This document shows, piece after piece, positions 42,949-51,800 of a stretch of DNA of 64,000 nucleotides. Numbering within the stretch: the stretch's first letter is position 1; the number at the start of each line of letters is the position of its first letter. A model generated the notes under the pieces. The model worked only from the letters and a program-made list of their open reading frames with translations. It was not told the origin of the DNA and made no database searches. A program made the translations under genes and the position numbers. The stretch covers positions 124,001-188,000 of the forward strand of contig NZ_JACWUN010000005.1 in assembly GCF_014773365.1 (NCBI RefSeq), written 5' to 3'. The stretch is from Pelovirga terrestris (lineage in GTDB: Bacteria; Desulfobacterota; Desulfuromonadia; Desulfuromonadales; Geopsychrobacteraceae).

Positions 42949-43269
42949 ATGACGTTAAGCGAACTGATAAACTTCGATGGACAAAACGGCAAACCGGCCT
43001 ATGTCGCGGTAAGTGGCATAATTTACGATGTCAGCAGCAGCAAACACTGGCAGCAGGGGAACCACGAAGGAGCACATCAGGCCGGTCAGGATCTCACTGA
43101 AGAATTGAAGACCGCTCCCCATGTCCGTTCGGTCATTGAACGCTTTCCCGTGGTTGGACAACTCACAAGCGCAGAGACCGCCCGGCAACCAGGGAGGAAA
43201 TTGCCGGTGGTTGCAGTGGTTGCAGGTGTTGTCGTTGTTTTGCTCCTGGTGCTGATGTTATTACGTTGA
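42949..43269 (+). CDS. Cytochrome b5-like heme/steroid-binding membrane protein
   Basis: A 106-residue protein with a cytochrome b5-like domain in residues 1-72 (AYVAVSGIIYDVSSSKHW, then GNHEGAHQAGQDLTEEL) and one C-terminal membrane anchor (residues about 84-105, mostly Val/Leu). Possible heme-ligating histidines are His39, His43 and His58, though the classical HPGG is not present; related short bacterial proteins carry the same GxHxxxHxAGxDLT pattern. The cofactor is unproven. It diverges from proC. Confidence 0.72.
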   Translation: MTLSELINFDGQNGKPAYVAVSGIIYDVSSSKHWQQGNHEGAHQAGQDLTEELKTAPHVRSVIERFPVVGQLTSAETARQPGRKLPVVAVVAGVVVVLLLVLMLLR

Positions 43270-43288
43270 CCAAAATAAGAGAGGCGGC

Positions 43289-43678
43289 TTACCGATCCTG
43301 AGCCAAAAGACTTGCAATCGTTGCCGGTAATTTGAAGAAGATATCGGTTTTGGCGAGCACAGCTTTGATGTTGGTTGCAGCAATCCCCTCCTCCGCCATG
43401 GTTAACAGGTAGCCCGAGCATAGAATGATCGGCAACTGCGGGGCCAGCTTAAACAACTGCTGCGCTAATTCGATACCTGTCATGCCCGGCATCGACTCGT
43501 CGGTCACAACCAGATCAACCTGTTGCCCATGCTGCGCAAACAAGTCAAGGGCCTCGCGAGCGCCGGCAGCACAAACCACCTCGTAGCCTTCTTCAACCAG
43601 CAGATCTTCGCCCAGGGCCTGTAACGCCGGTTCATCGTCAACAAACAGGACCTTGATGGATGGGAGTGGAATACTCAT
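43289..43678 (-). CDS. Stand-alone response-regulator receiver (CheY-like)
   Basis: A 129-residue single receiver domain. Acidic pocket Asp14/Asp15, phosphoacceptor Asp60 (VVTDESMPGMTG), Ser88 in place of the usual Thr/Ser, and Lys110 are all in register. The usual KP after beta-5 is KT here. There is no output domain and no kinase gene nearby, so it would act by protein-protein contact in a phosphorelay encoded elsewhere. Confidence 0.9.
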   Translation of the reverse strand: MSIPLPSIKVLFVDDEPALQALGEDLLVEEGYEVVCAAGAREALDLFAQHGQQVDLVVTDESMPGMTGIELAQQLFKLAPQLPIILCSGYLLTMAEEGIAATNIKAVLAKTDIFFKLPATIASLLAQDR

Positions 43679-43825
43679 CTACGACCTTGTTCCTTCACGA
43701 AGATATCTCAACATATCGCACATTAAAATTTCCAAGTGATTGTTCCCTAACCCTATCACAACAAAAGCCCTGCGCAACAAAATTTACCTTACTCATAGCA
43801 AAAAACGATTTTCTCCGTTTAACCC

Positions 43826-43854
43826 TTGCCAACCAGAAAGAAAATTAATAGAAT
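43826..43854 (+). promoter_or_regulatory. Possible promoter of the 89-residue protein-rluD genes
   Basis: TTGCCA (43826-43831), a 17-base spacer and TAGAAT (43849-43854) lie 45 bases before the start codon. Confidence 0.55.
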
Positions 43855-43899
43855 TAAATCCTTGGCACGTCAGACTGCAACACTATGGAGGCATGATCT

Positions 43900-44169
43900 A
43901 TGGCAAGAGTAGTTGAAAATCCCGACCTGGCCTTTCGTCTGGCCAGAGCGATTGTTTCCGATATCGCCCTGTACAACCAGGATAAGGTAGCCGAAGGAAT
44001 CAAAGGTGACAATATCTTCGAACTGATGAATGCCGAGCTGGAAGAAGGGCGCGAACATTTCTACTCGCGTGTTTCGGCTGATATTGCTAATCGTGACCAC
44101 CTCTATGAGCGTGCCATTGTTGATGTCATGATCAAACAGGCCGGGAAAATTGAGAGCCAGATCTGGTAA
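43900..44169 (+). CDS. Conserved-looking 89-residue protein upstream of rluD
   Basis: I cannot name this protein. It is 89 residues, soluble, acidic, mostly alpha-helical by composition, begins MARVVENPDLAFRLARAIVS and has EGREHFYSRVSADIANRDHL in the middle. The ribosome binding site GGAGG is clear and the stop codon directly abuts the rluD ATG (TAAATG), so the two are translationally coupled. Codon use looks like that of its neighbours. Confidence 0.8.
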   Translation: MARVVENPDLAFRLARAIVSDIALYNQDKVAEGIKGDNIFELMNAELEEGREHFYSRVSADIANRDHLYERAIVDVMIKQAGKIESQIW

Positions 44170-45159
44170 ATGACCCTGTCCCGGCAGCTGGTGTTCCCCT
44201 ATGATGCCCCTGCGCAGCGCATTGATGCGTTTCTGGCCGACGTCCTGCCCGATATCAGCCGGGCACAACTTAAAAAACTTATCGACCATCAGCAGGTTAC
44301 CTGCGATGGCGCGGCAACCAAAGCCGGCGTCAAACTTAAAGGTGGTGAAACCATTGAGGTTTTGCTGCCGCCACCAGAGCCGAGCACAGCTCTGGCGGAA
44401 GATATCCCCCTGCATGTCCTCTACGAAGATCAGGATCTGATCGTCATCAACAAACCCGCCGGCATGGTGGTCCATCCGGCTACAGGAAACGTTCACGGCA
44501 CCCTGGTCAACGCTCTGCTTCATCATTGCGACGATCTTGCCGGTATTGGCGGCACCCTGCGCCCCGGCATAGTACATCGTATCGACAAGGATACCTCCGG
44601 GGTTCTGGTCGTCACCAAAAATGATCAGGCCCATCAGCATCTAGCCGAACAATTTCATCAGCACAGCATCAAGCGCGAGTATCTCGCCCTGATCCACGGT
44701 CACTTGCCAACCCGCAAGGGGACCATCGATCAACCTCTGGGGCGCCATCCGGTTCAGCGAAAAAAATTCAGCACGAAAGCCAGACACAGCAAACGAGCGG
44801 TCACACACTGGTACGTTGTCACAAATTTTTCGAATGAAAAGTTCAGCCTGATCCGCCTGCAACTGGAAACCGGACGAACTCATCAGATTCGTGTTCATTT
44901 GAGCGAATCCGGCCACCCCCTGGTAGGTGACCCGCTCTATGGCCGGCGTTCGGAGCTTCATCATATCAAGGATCAACAGTTACGCACCTTGATCCGCCAG
45001 CTCCCAGGTCAGGCCCTGCACGCCCACACCCTCGGATTTATTCACCCACGCACCGGTGAATATCTCGAATTTAGCAGTGACATCCCGGCGCCACTGCGTC
45101 ATATTATCGCCTATCTGGAACAGAGTGGGTCAAGCCACGAAACCGACTACCCGATCTGA
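44170..45159 (+). CDS. rluD: Ribosomal large subunit pseudouridine synthase, RluD family
   Basis: Converts uridines to pseudouridine in 23S rRNA (helix 69 for E. coli RluD). The 329-residue protein has an N-terminal S4 RNA-binding domain (AQRIDAFLADVLPDISRAQL), YEDQDLIVINKPAGMVVHP and the catalytic HRIDKDTSGVL with Asp139. The RluA/RluD/RluC group is clear; RluD is favoured by the S4 domain and by the pgeF gene downstream, an association common in bacteria. Confidence 0.9.
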   Translation: MTLSRQLVFPYDAPAQRIDAFLADVLPDISRAQLKKLIDHQQVTCDGAATKAGVKLKGGETIEVLLPPPEPSTALAEDIPLHVLYEDQDLIVINKPAGMVVHPATGNVHGTLVNALLHHCDDLAGIGGTLRPGIVHRIDKDTSGVLVVTKNDQAHQHLAEQFHQHSIKREYLALIHGHLPTRKGTIDQPLGRHPVQRKKFSTKARHSKRAVTHWYVVTNFSNEKFSLIRLQLETGRTHQIRVHLSESGHPLVGDPLYGRRSELHHIKDQQLRTLIRQLPGQALHAHTLGFIHPRTGEYLEFSSDIPAPLRHIIAYLEQSGSSHETDYPI

Positions 45160-45195
45160 TCTGTACCACCATCATCTTGCTATGGAGTTGTTGTA

Positions 45196-45990
45196 ATGAA
45201 ACTGGTCCGCACCGGGAAAATATCCTATCTGCAACCTGCCGCGCTGGCTACCGGATTAACCGCGGGATTCAGCACCCGTAACGGTGGGGTCAGCCGTCCC
45301 CCTTATCACTCCCTGAATCTGGGCACCAACACCGATGATATAAAAGCGCATGTCGAAGGTAACCGCTCGACCCTGGTCCGCGCATTCGACCTTCCGTTAC
45401 ATCAACTGCTGACGGTTAAGCAGGTTCATGGCAATGATCTGTTGCTGATCGACGAAGCCAATCTCGACTTGAGCCATTTCGCCCGGGTCGAGGTCGATGC
45501 GATAGTCACCAATCAACCCGGTATCATGATCGGCATTCTTACCGCGGACTGTTATCCCTTACTGTTATGGAACAAACAGCAGACGGTTATTGCTGCCATC
45601 CACATCGGCTGGCGCGGAGCGGCCGGCAGCCTGATTTACAAAACGATCAAGGCAATGACAACCCATTTTGACTGCATACCCGCAGATCTGGTCGCTGCCA
45701 TTGGACCCGGTATCGGTGCCGACAACTATGAAGTCGACCGCCCGGTGCGGGAGGCTTTTCGCCAGGGGAGTGGATTCTGGAATGAAATCAGCCGGGAAAC
45801 CAGCCTCGGGCACTGGCACCTCAACCTCGCCCGCAGTTGCCGTTTACAACTGGAACAGGCCGGTCTGAAACCTGATAACATCGAAGAATCAGGACACTGC
45901 ACCCTGACCCAGGCAGAAATGTTTTTCTCGTACCGCCGCGATCAAGGTATAACCGGTCGCCAGCTCGGCTTTATCATGCTAAACCGATAG
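45196..45990 (+). CDS. pgeF: Laccase-domain protein PgeF/YfiH (peptidoglycan editing factor)
   Basis: A 264-residue YfiH-family protein, which in E. coli prevents misincorporation of amino acids into peptidoglycan precursors and has also been reported as a purine nucleoside phosphorylase. The zinc-ligand set is visible: His78 (VKQVHGND), Cys119 (TADCYPLL) and His136 (AIHIGWRG). It follows rluD after 36 bases and probably shares its message. Confidence 0.9.
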   Translation: MKLVRTGKISYLQPAALATGLTAGFSTRNGGVSRPPYHSLNLGTNTDDIKAHVEGNRSTLVRAFDLPLHQLLTVKQVHGNDLLLIDEANLDLSHFARVEVDAIVTNQPGIMIGILTADCYPLLLWNKQQTVIAAIHIGWRGAAGSLIYKTIKAMTTHFDCIPADLVAAIGPGIGADNYEVDRPVREAFRQGSGFWNEISRETSLGHWHLNLARSCRLQLEQAGLKPDNIEESGHCTLTQAEMFFSYRRDQGITGRQLGFIMLNR

Positions 45991-46027
45991 CGTGACCAGA
46001 AAAATCAGGACAAAGGCGTGAAAACAA

Positions 46028-46309
46028 GTGGATTTTTATCTGGATATTGATGAGCAGCAAATCCGCCGGGAACGCGAAAAAGCGCGGGAACTGCGCCAGC
46101 AGGGGTGGTGGAAGAACCGCATCGCTACCGGCATCTGTCACTATTGCGGCCGACAATTTGCCCCGAAAGAACTCACCCTCGACCATATTGTCCCCATTAC
46201 CCGCGGCGGCCGCAGTACCAAGGGCAACTGCGTTCCCGCGTGCAAAGAATGTAACAACCAGAAGAAGGACCTGTTACCGCTGGAATGGAAAGAGTATCTG
46301 GGAAAGTAG
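46028..46309 (+). CDS. Small HNH endonuclease
   Basis: A 93-residue protein from a GTG start. A zinc ribbon is formed by Cys37/Cys40 (CHYC) and Cys72/Cys75 (CKEC), and the catalytic core is TLDHIVPITRGG (Asp52-His53) with NCVPACKECNNQK. Stand-alone HNH proteins of this size are common; some act in repair or restriction, others are domesticated. No methylase or phage genes adjoin. The N-terminal 25 residues are charged and helical. Confidence 0.88.
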   Translation: MDFYLDIDEQQIRREREKARELRQQGWWKNRIATGICHYCGRQFAPKELTLDHIVPITRGGRSTKGNCVPACKECNNQKKDLLPLEWKEYLGK

Positions 46310-46321
46310 GATGACATAATT

Positions 46322-46338
46322 CCGATTAGACTAATCGG
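46322..46338. other. 17-bp perfect palindrome between convergent genes
   Basis: CCGATTAG-A-CTAATCGG is a perfect inverted repeat in the 42-base space between the HNH gene and amrS, both of which end here. A one-base loop is too tight, so as RNA the lower 5 bp would pair around a seven-base loop. It could end transcription in both directions or bind a protein. Confidence 0.45.
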
Positions 46339-46351
46339 TATTATGACCCCC

Positions 46352-47377
46352 CTATTGCTCCTCTTTTCCCATCCCCACACCAGCAATCTGTTGTCCACAG
46401 TCAGGACAGCGACTCTCTCTACCAATCCGGTTGTTTCTAAGGTCGTAGCCACGACGCTGAATCAGCGTTGCTCCGCACCCGGGACAAAGGGTACTGTTAT
46501 CAACTCCGAGGTTGCCGGCATAAACATGCATCAATCCGGCTGTCCGACCAATCTCCACCGCCTGATTGATGGTGGCCGACGGGGTTGACGGGAGGTGATT
46601 CAGTTGATATTGGGGATAGAAGCGGCTGACATGCCAGGGGGTAGCTGCACCTAATTCGGTGACGATAAATTCGGCCAGTTCTTTGAGTTCCTGCAGATCA
46701 TCATTGATCCCGGGAATGATCAGGGTGGTAACTTCGAGCCAGATACCAAGGGTGTGCAGTTTTTTCAGGCTGTCAAGAACCGGCTGTAAACGGGCGCCCG
46801 CATACTTGCGGTAGGTTGTATCACGAAAGGATTTGAGGTCGATGTTGGCGGCATCCAGGTACGGCTGAACCAGATCAAGCATCTCTGCTGTCATATAGCC
46901 GTTACTGACATAGACATTGGCCAGGCCGGCATCATGGGCCAGACGGGCCGTGTCGAGGCTGTACTCGAAAAAGATCGTCGGTTCGGTATAGGTGTAGGCG
47001 ATGGAATGACTGTCGCTCTGTTGAGCGGCAACGACAATCTGCTCAGGCGTCATAGCATCCCCCACCGGAAATTTCACGTCGCGCGGTACCTGGGAGATCC
47101 CGGCATTCTGACACCAGTGACAGTGCATGTTGCAGCCGGGGGTCGCGATGGAGAGGGAGCGACTGCCGGGATAAAAATGGTACAGGGGCTTTTTCTCGAT
47201 CGGATCAACATGGTGAGCAATGGTGTGCCCGTAAACCAGGGAATAGAGTATGCCATCACGATTTTCGCGCACCCCGCAACGACCCCGCTCGCCACAGTTA
47301 ATCACGCAGAAGTGGGCACACAGACGGCAGGCGACCTGATGGTTTTCCCGGTTATCGTACAGCAGGGCCTCTTTCAT
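46352..47377 (-). CDS. amrS: AmmeMemoRadiSam-type radical SAM protein AmrS
   Basis: A 341-residue radical SAM enzyme. From the ATG at 47377 it has an N-terminal cysteine cluster (ACRLCAHFCVINCGERGRCG, residues 16-35), the radical SAM CxxxCxxC in GCNMHCHWCQN (Cys82, Cys86, Cys89), YTYTEPTIFFEY, and a C-terminal rubredoxin-like part with CPGCG and CPDCGQQ. This fits the AmrS family, related to pyruvate-formate-lyase-activating enzymes; members often sit next to Memo and AMMECR1 genes, which are not seen here. The target is unknown. It is the last gene of the glucan/redox run. Confidence 0.85.
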   Translation of the reverse strand: MKEALLYDNRENHQVACRLCAHFCVINCGERGRCGVRENRDGILYSLVYGHTIAHHVDPIEKKPLYHFYPGSRSLSIATPGCNMHCHWCQNAGISQVPRDVKFPVGDAMTPEQIVVAAQQSDSHSIAYTYTEPTIFFEYSLDTARLAHDAGLANVYVSNGYMTAEMLDLVQPYLDAANIDLKSFRDTTYRKYAGARLQPVLDSLKKLHTLGIWLEVTTLIIPGINDDLQELKELAEFIVTELGAATPWHVSRFYPQYQLNHLPSTPSATINQAVEIGRTAGLMHVYAGNLGVDNSTLCPGCGATLIQRRGYDLRNNRIGRESRCPDCGQQIAGVGMGKEEQ

Positions 47378-47381
47378 AGCC

Positions 47382-47474
47382 TTAGCTGTTCTGCAGCCAG
47401 GCAAACAGCACCACCATCACCATAATAAGCACCCCGGTCACCCAGGCCAGCAGATTGGCAAACAAAAGTCTCAT
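47382..47474 (-). CDS. 30-residue single-span membrane peptide
   Basis: A short gene reads M-R-L-L-F-A-N-L-L-A-W-V-T-G, continues with a Val/Met/Leu-rich stretch and ends FAWLQNS. Almost the whole peptide is one hydrophobic helix (about residues 3-26). AAGGAG lies seven bases before the ATG, and the stop is four bases before the amrS start, so it is very likely translated with amrS. The ferric-reductase gene ends 22 bases upstream. It resembles the small subunits that stabilise membrane oxidoreductases, but no homology can be claimed. Confidence 0.65.
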   Translation of the reverse strand: MRLLFANLLAWVTGVLIMVMVVLFAWLQNS

Positions 47475-47496
47475 CCACTTACTCCTTAAGGGTCGA

Positions 47497-48813
47497 TTAT
47501 ACCATATCAAACAATTCCGAATGGATCCGCGCCAGCGGCACCCCGCCCTGATGCAGAAGTTTCTCGGTCAGTTCGATCATTTTTACCGGTCCGCAGATCA
47601 GGTAAGACTGTTCCGGGTCTGCCAGCGGCACTCTTCGTTGTAATAGATCGGCAGTCACCAGCCCGGATTCACCTTCCCAATTCGGGGGCGGGTCCTTCAA
47701 CAGCCAGATAATTTCCAGGTCAAGGCGCTCTTCCAGCTCCTGCAGCTCATCCCGAAAGGTCAACCGATCCCAGGTATTATAAGCATAGAGCAGCTTGAGT
47801 GGGCGCTTTTCCCGGCGATCAGCAAAGGTTCGCAGCACTGACATCATCGGTGCGATGCCGATTCCCCCGGCAATCAGGACAAAGCCACCGGCCGTCATCC
47901 GATCCGGGCTGAAAGCACCGTAAGGGCCATCAATATAGGCGATCTGTCCGGGCTTTACCTGCTTGATCGTGCTACTGAAATCACCCAGTTCCTTGATGGT
48001 GAAGGTCAGGGCTGGAACCTTCTCGGCACTGCCGGCAAAGGAAAAGGGGTGTTCCTTCAAGGCAAAGGGGGAACTGCCCAGGGTCAGCCAGGCAAATTGT
48101 CCCGGCTGGAAGCGTAAGCCCGCATGACCATCCGGCTCGAGGGTCAAACTCCAACTGTCCGCTTTTTCCTCTTTGACCTCAACCACGCGGTAGGGGTGGC
48201 GCAACTGCTGCAACGGCTTATACAGCCGCACATACACCAGCAGCAGCAACCACGACAGGGAAAAGGTACCCCACAATTGTTTGCGCCAGGGCGTGTCGAC
48301 ATAATGGCCGACACCCAGCACATGCCAGATCGCCAGCCCCAGGGCGAGTACCGCCAGCAGCGCATGAAGAACCCGCCAGAGATCATAATCGAGGGCTAGT
48401 TGTTTGCGCCAGATCGATGTTGCCACCAGCGCCAGCAGCGCCAGGGTAGAGACAACCGCGCCCCAGAGATGGGCGGGGGCCACCCCCGGTTTGAAGAGAT
48501 CGAAAAGCTGTGGTTTGAGAATCAGCAGAATGATCGGGTGGGCGACAATAAAAAGAACGGCGATCAACGCCACCTGGCGGTGAAAATAGTAGATAATATC
48601 GATGCCGAAGGGCGCTGAGGCCCGACGAAACCGGGCCGTTTGCAGAAACAGCATTCCCATCATAGCGGTGCCGGCAAAACCCAGCCCCAGGGAGACATCC
48701 CACCAGAAACCATTACCGGGGGGGACCGGCTCGATCAACAGGATCGCCAGGGGGGCCAGGATCAACAGCAGATACACCCCGATCCAGAATGCGCCTTTTG
48801 CTACGTAGCTCAT
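47497..48813 (-). CDS. Ferric-reductase-like transmembrane flavocytochrome
   Basis: A 438-residue protein of the ferric reductase/NADPH oxidase superfamily. The N-terminal 200 residues hold about six membrane spans with two histidine pairs in canonical 14-residue spacing (His78/His92 and His150/His164), which would ligate two b-type hemes. A FAD-binding beta barrel follows (RFQPGQFAWLTLG, KEHPFSFAGS) and then an NAD(P)-binding domain (GGIGIAPMMSVLRTF, YLICGPVKMIE). It would move electrons from NAD(P)H across the membrane; the acceptor is unknown. It starts three bases after the GH13-GT5 gene ends. Confidence 0.85.
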   Translation of the reverse strand: MSYVAKGAFWIGVYLLLILAPLAILLIEPVPPGNGFWWDVSLGLGFAGTAMMGMLFLQTARFRRASAPFGIDIIYYFHRQVALIAVLFIVAHPIILLILKPQLFDLFKPGVAPAHLWGAVVSTLALLALVATSIWRKQLALDYDLWRVLHALLAVLALGLAIWHVLGVGHYVDTPWRKQLWGTFSLSWLLLLVYVRLYKPLQQLRHPYRVVEVKEEKADSWSLTLEPDGHAGLRFQPGQFAWLTLGSSPFALKEHPFSFAGSAEKVPALTFTIKELGDFSSTIKQVKPGQIAYIDGPYGAFSPDRMTAGGFVLIAGGIGIAPMMSVLRTFADRREKRPLKLLYAYNTWDRLTFRDELQELEERLDLEIIWLLKDPPPNWEGESGLVTADLLQRRVPLADPEQSYLICGPVKMIELTEKLLHQGGVPLARIHSELFDMV

Positions 48814-48816
48814 CGT

Positions 48817-51800
48817 CTAGTCCTTTGTTTCCTCCTGGAGCGCCGGCAGGCCGATCATGTATCGGTAAAGCTTAAGGTATTCCTGGGCAGATGGCAGCCA
48901 GCTGAAATCCTGCCTCATGCCACGCTTAACCAGCTTGGTCCAGGTTGGGGGCTGCTGGTAATAGTGCAAGGCCCGATCAATGGTAGCCAGCAACAGCCAG
49001 GGGTCAGAATGATCGAAAACAAAACCGTTACCGACGGCGGGATGCTCGTCAATATCAACGACCGTGTCGGCCAGCCCACCGGTACGACGCACCAGAGGCA
49101 AGGCGCCGTACTTCAGGGCAATCATCTGGGTCAGACCGCAGGGTTCATATAAACTCGGCACCAGCAAGAGATCAGCCGCCGCGTATAGACGGCGCGACAG
49201 TCCTTCGTTAAATGTCAGATTGATCGACACCTGACCGGAGTTTGAACCCTGGCGTTCCTGCCAGAACCGCATATTTTCTGGGGTCCCTGAGCCGAGCAGG
49301 CAAAACTGCAAGGGGCGCTCGAGCAGTTGCGGCCAGATGGTCTCAATCAGGTTAATCCCCTTCTGGCGATCGAGACGACTGATCACCACCACCAGCGGCA
49401 CATCGGCGCGCACCTCAAGCCCCAACTCCTGCTGCAGCAAAGCTTTGCATTTCTGCTTGTTCTTGAGCTGCCGCGAACTGTAGTTATGCGGCAGCGCTGC
49501 ATCCTGGGCGGGATTCCAGACCCGCTCATCAAGGCCATTGAGGATGCCGTGGAGATGCGCACTGCGCTCGCGCAACAGACCATCGAGGCCGTAGCCCTGC
49601 TCTACCGTCTGAATTTCGCGACAGTAGGTCGGCGACACCGTGTTGACCAGATCGGAAAAAACAATCCCCCCTTTGAGCAGCGACAGATTACCGTAATATT
49701 CCAGTGCCGCCGGGCTGGTCAGTTCACCCGGCAGCTCAAGTTGCCGCAGCAAGGAGAAGGGGAACGTGCCGTGGTAACCCAGATTATGAACCGTCAGCAG
49801 GGTCCTGGTATGGGCAAAGAACGGATCGCTGATATAGCTGGTCTTCAGCAACACCGGCACCAGCCCGGTCTGCCAGTCATGCAGATGGATGATATCCGGA
49901 GGAAACTTCAGGGTTCTGGCCAGTTCCAGCAGCGCCCGGCAGAAAAATCCAAAACGCATGCCATTGTCGGGGTAATCACCATCAGGACCGGAGTAGAGTC
50001 CATCGCGCTGGTACAGATCCGGGGTATCGATAAACCAGTAGGGTACGCCATCGTAAACCGCCTGTTTCAGGCTGGCGCGGCGGGGCACCCCTGCCATGAC
50101 AATTTCAACACTCTGCGGCGCCTTGCGTGGAATCGCCGGCGCTTTGTCGATCTGCGGATAAGCAGGGATGACCACCTGGACATCGTGACCGAGCAAGCGC
50201 AGGGCACGTGGCAACGAACCGGCGACATCAGCCAACCCCCCCGATTTGGCAAAGGGGGTCGCTTCGGAGGCAACAAAGAGGATTTTCAAACCACCAGCTT
50301 GGGCCGGCAACGGCTTCTCCAATGGTGGACGCGGATCAAGTTGTGCCAGCAACTGGTCAACGCGATAGCCGACCCTGGTCGCCTGACGTTGTAATCCGGC
50401 AATGACCCGCAGCAACTCAATGGTGCTATCAATCATGACCTTCGGTTCTGTCGTGATCCGGTCCCCTTGACGGAACAGCTGGTAGCTGAGCAGGACCAGA
50501 CAGAAACGCTCCAGATCCTGATGAACACACCAGTCGCTGAAATCGTAGTAGTGGCAACCGAGTAATGGCCGCAGGGGATAGCGGTTGCAGATCCGGTCAA
50601 ACAGCTGGAACCAGCCATCCGCCGTAGCAGCACGATCAAGGTACCAGGCCAGCTCGCCATAACCTTCCTGCTGCCGGGGCAGATCAGGATAACGCCCGCG
50701 CGTCAGCACTTCGAGGACATAGTCCGGCGGCATATCGGCAAGGGGTGAAGCCGTATAGGTGGACACCAGTTCGGTCAGTAGCTGGCGGATCTGCCGGCGC
50801 GCCCGCTGGGGCTGAGGCAGCGCAAGCAGGTCACTTAGCAGCGGCCAGCTTTTTTCAAGCAACAGGCCATCATGCTCGAGCCACAGGTGACGCACACCAC
50901 GATCACCGTGCTGCTGCCACAGGCGCTGCCAGCGCCCATCCTCGTCCCGGCGTGGGACAAAGCTGCCAATCACCCGAACACTGTAGGGCGCCAGGGTAAA
51001 GGCTCCCCCCCGGCGCAGGGAAGCAGAAGGTTGCAGATACTGGAAGTTGTCGATCAGATCGTTCAGCACGACAAAATCGCTGCGGCAATCAATCGCACAG
51101 GCATCAACGACATCGCGTCCGGCGCGTCCGGCCATGGTGACCGGGGCCGCGATGCGACCGGTAATGCTCTTGTCCGAGTTATTACAGATCACCAGCACCC
51201 GGCGCTGATCAAGCTGATTGCTGTAAACAAACACATCCTCTTCGACCCCGTAAACCGATTCAAAATCGTACAACTGAAAGGCGTCCGCGCCGCTGAACAG
51301 GGCACGTTGACGCAGCAGGGGAAAGATACTCAGCCGATGACGCTCAAGTAACGGTTTGTCGACCGGTTCGTCCCAACGCGGGGCCAGATACTCCATCCCG
51401 TATTTCTCACGCAGCCCTTCAATCTGACCATGACCGAACATGGGCAGGCCGGGCATGGTGGCGAGCATGGTAGCGACACAGAAGTATTTGTCGCCATCAC
51501 CAAACTGCTCAATCGCCGGTTCTTCATCAGGGTTGCTCATGAAATTGACAAAGCGCTGGAGGATCGCCGGGTCAAACACCAGGATATTCTTGATGGTCTG
51601 GCGGTACTTGGCGTTTTCTTCCTGCATCAGCATATTCATGAAGGCGCTGTTGTAGACCCGGTGCATCCCCAGGGTGCGAACAAAATACCCTTCCATCAGC
51701 CAGAAGGCTTCGGCCACCAGCAGGGTATCGGGAGCTTCAAGCTGCACCCGATCCACCAGTTCACGCCAGAATTCAATGGGAAAATAGTGATTGAAGTCCT

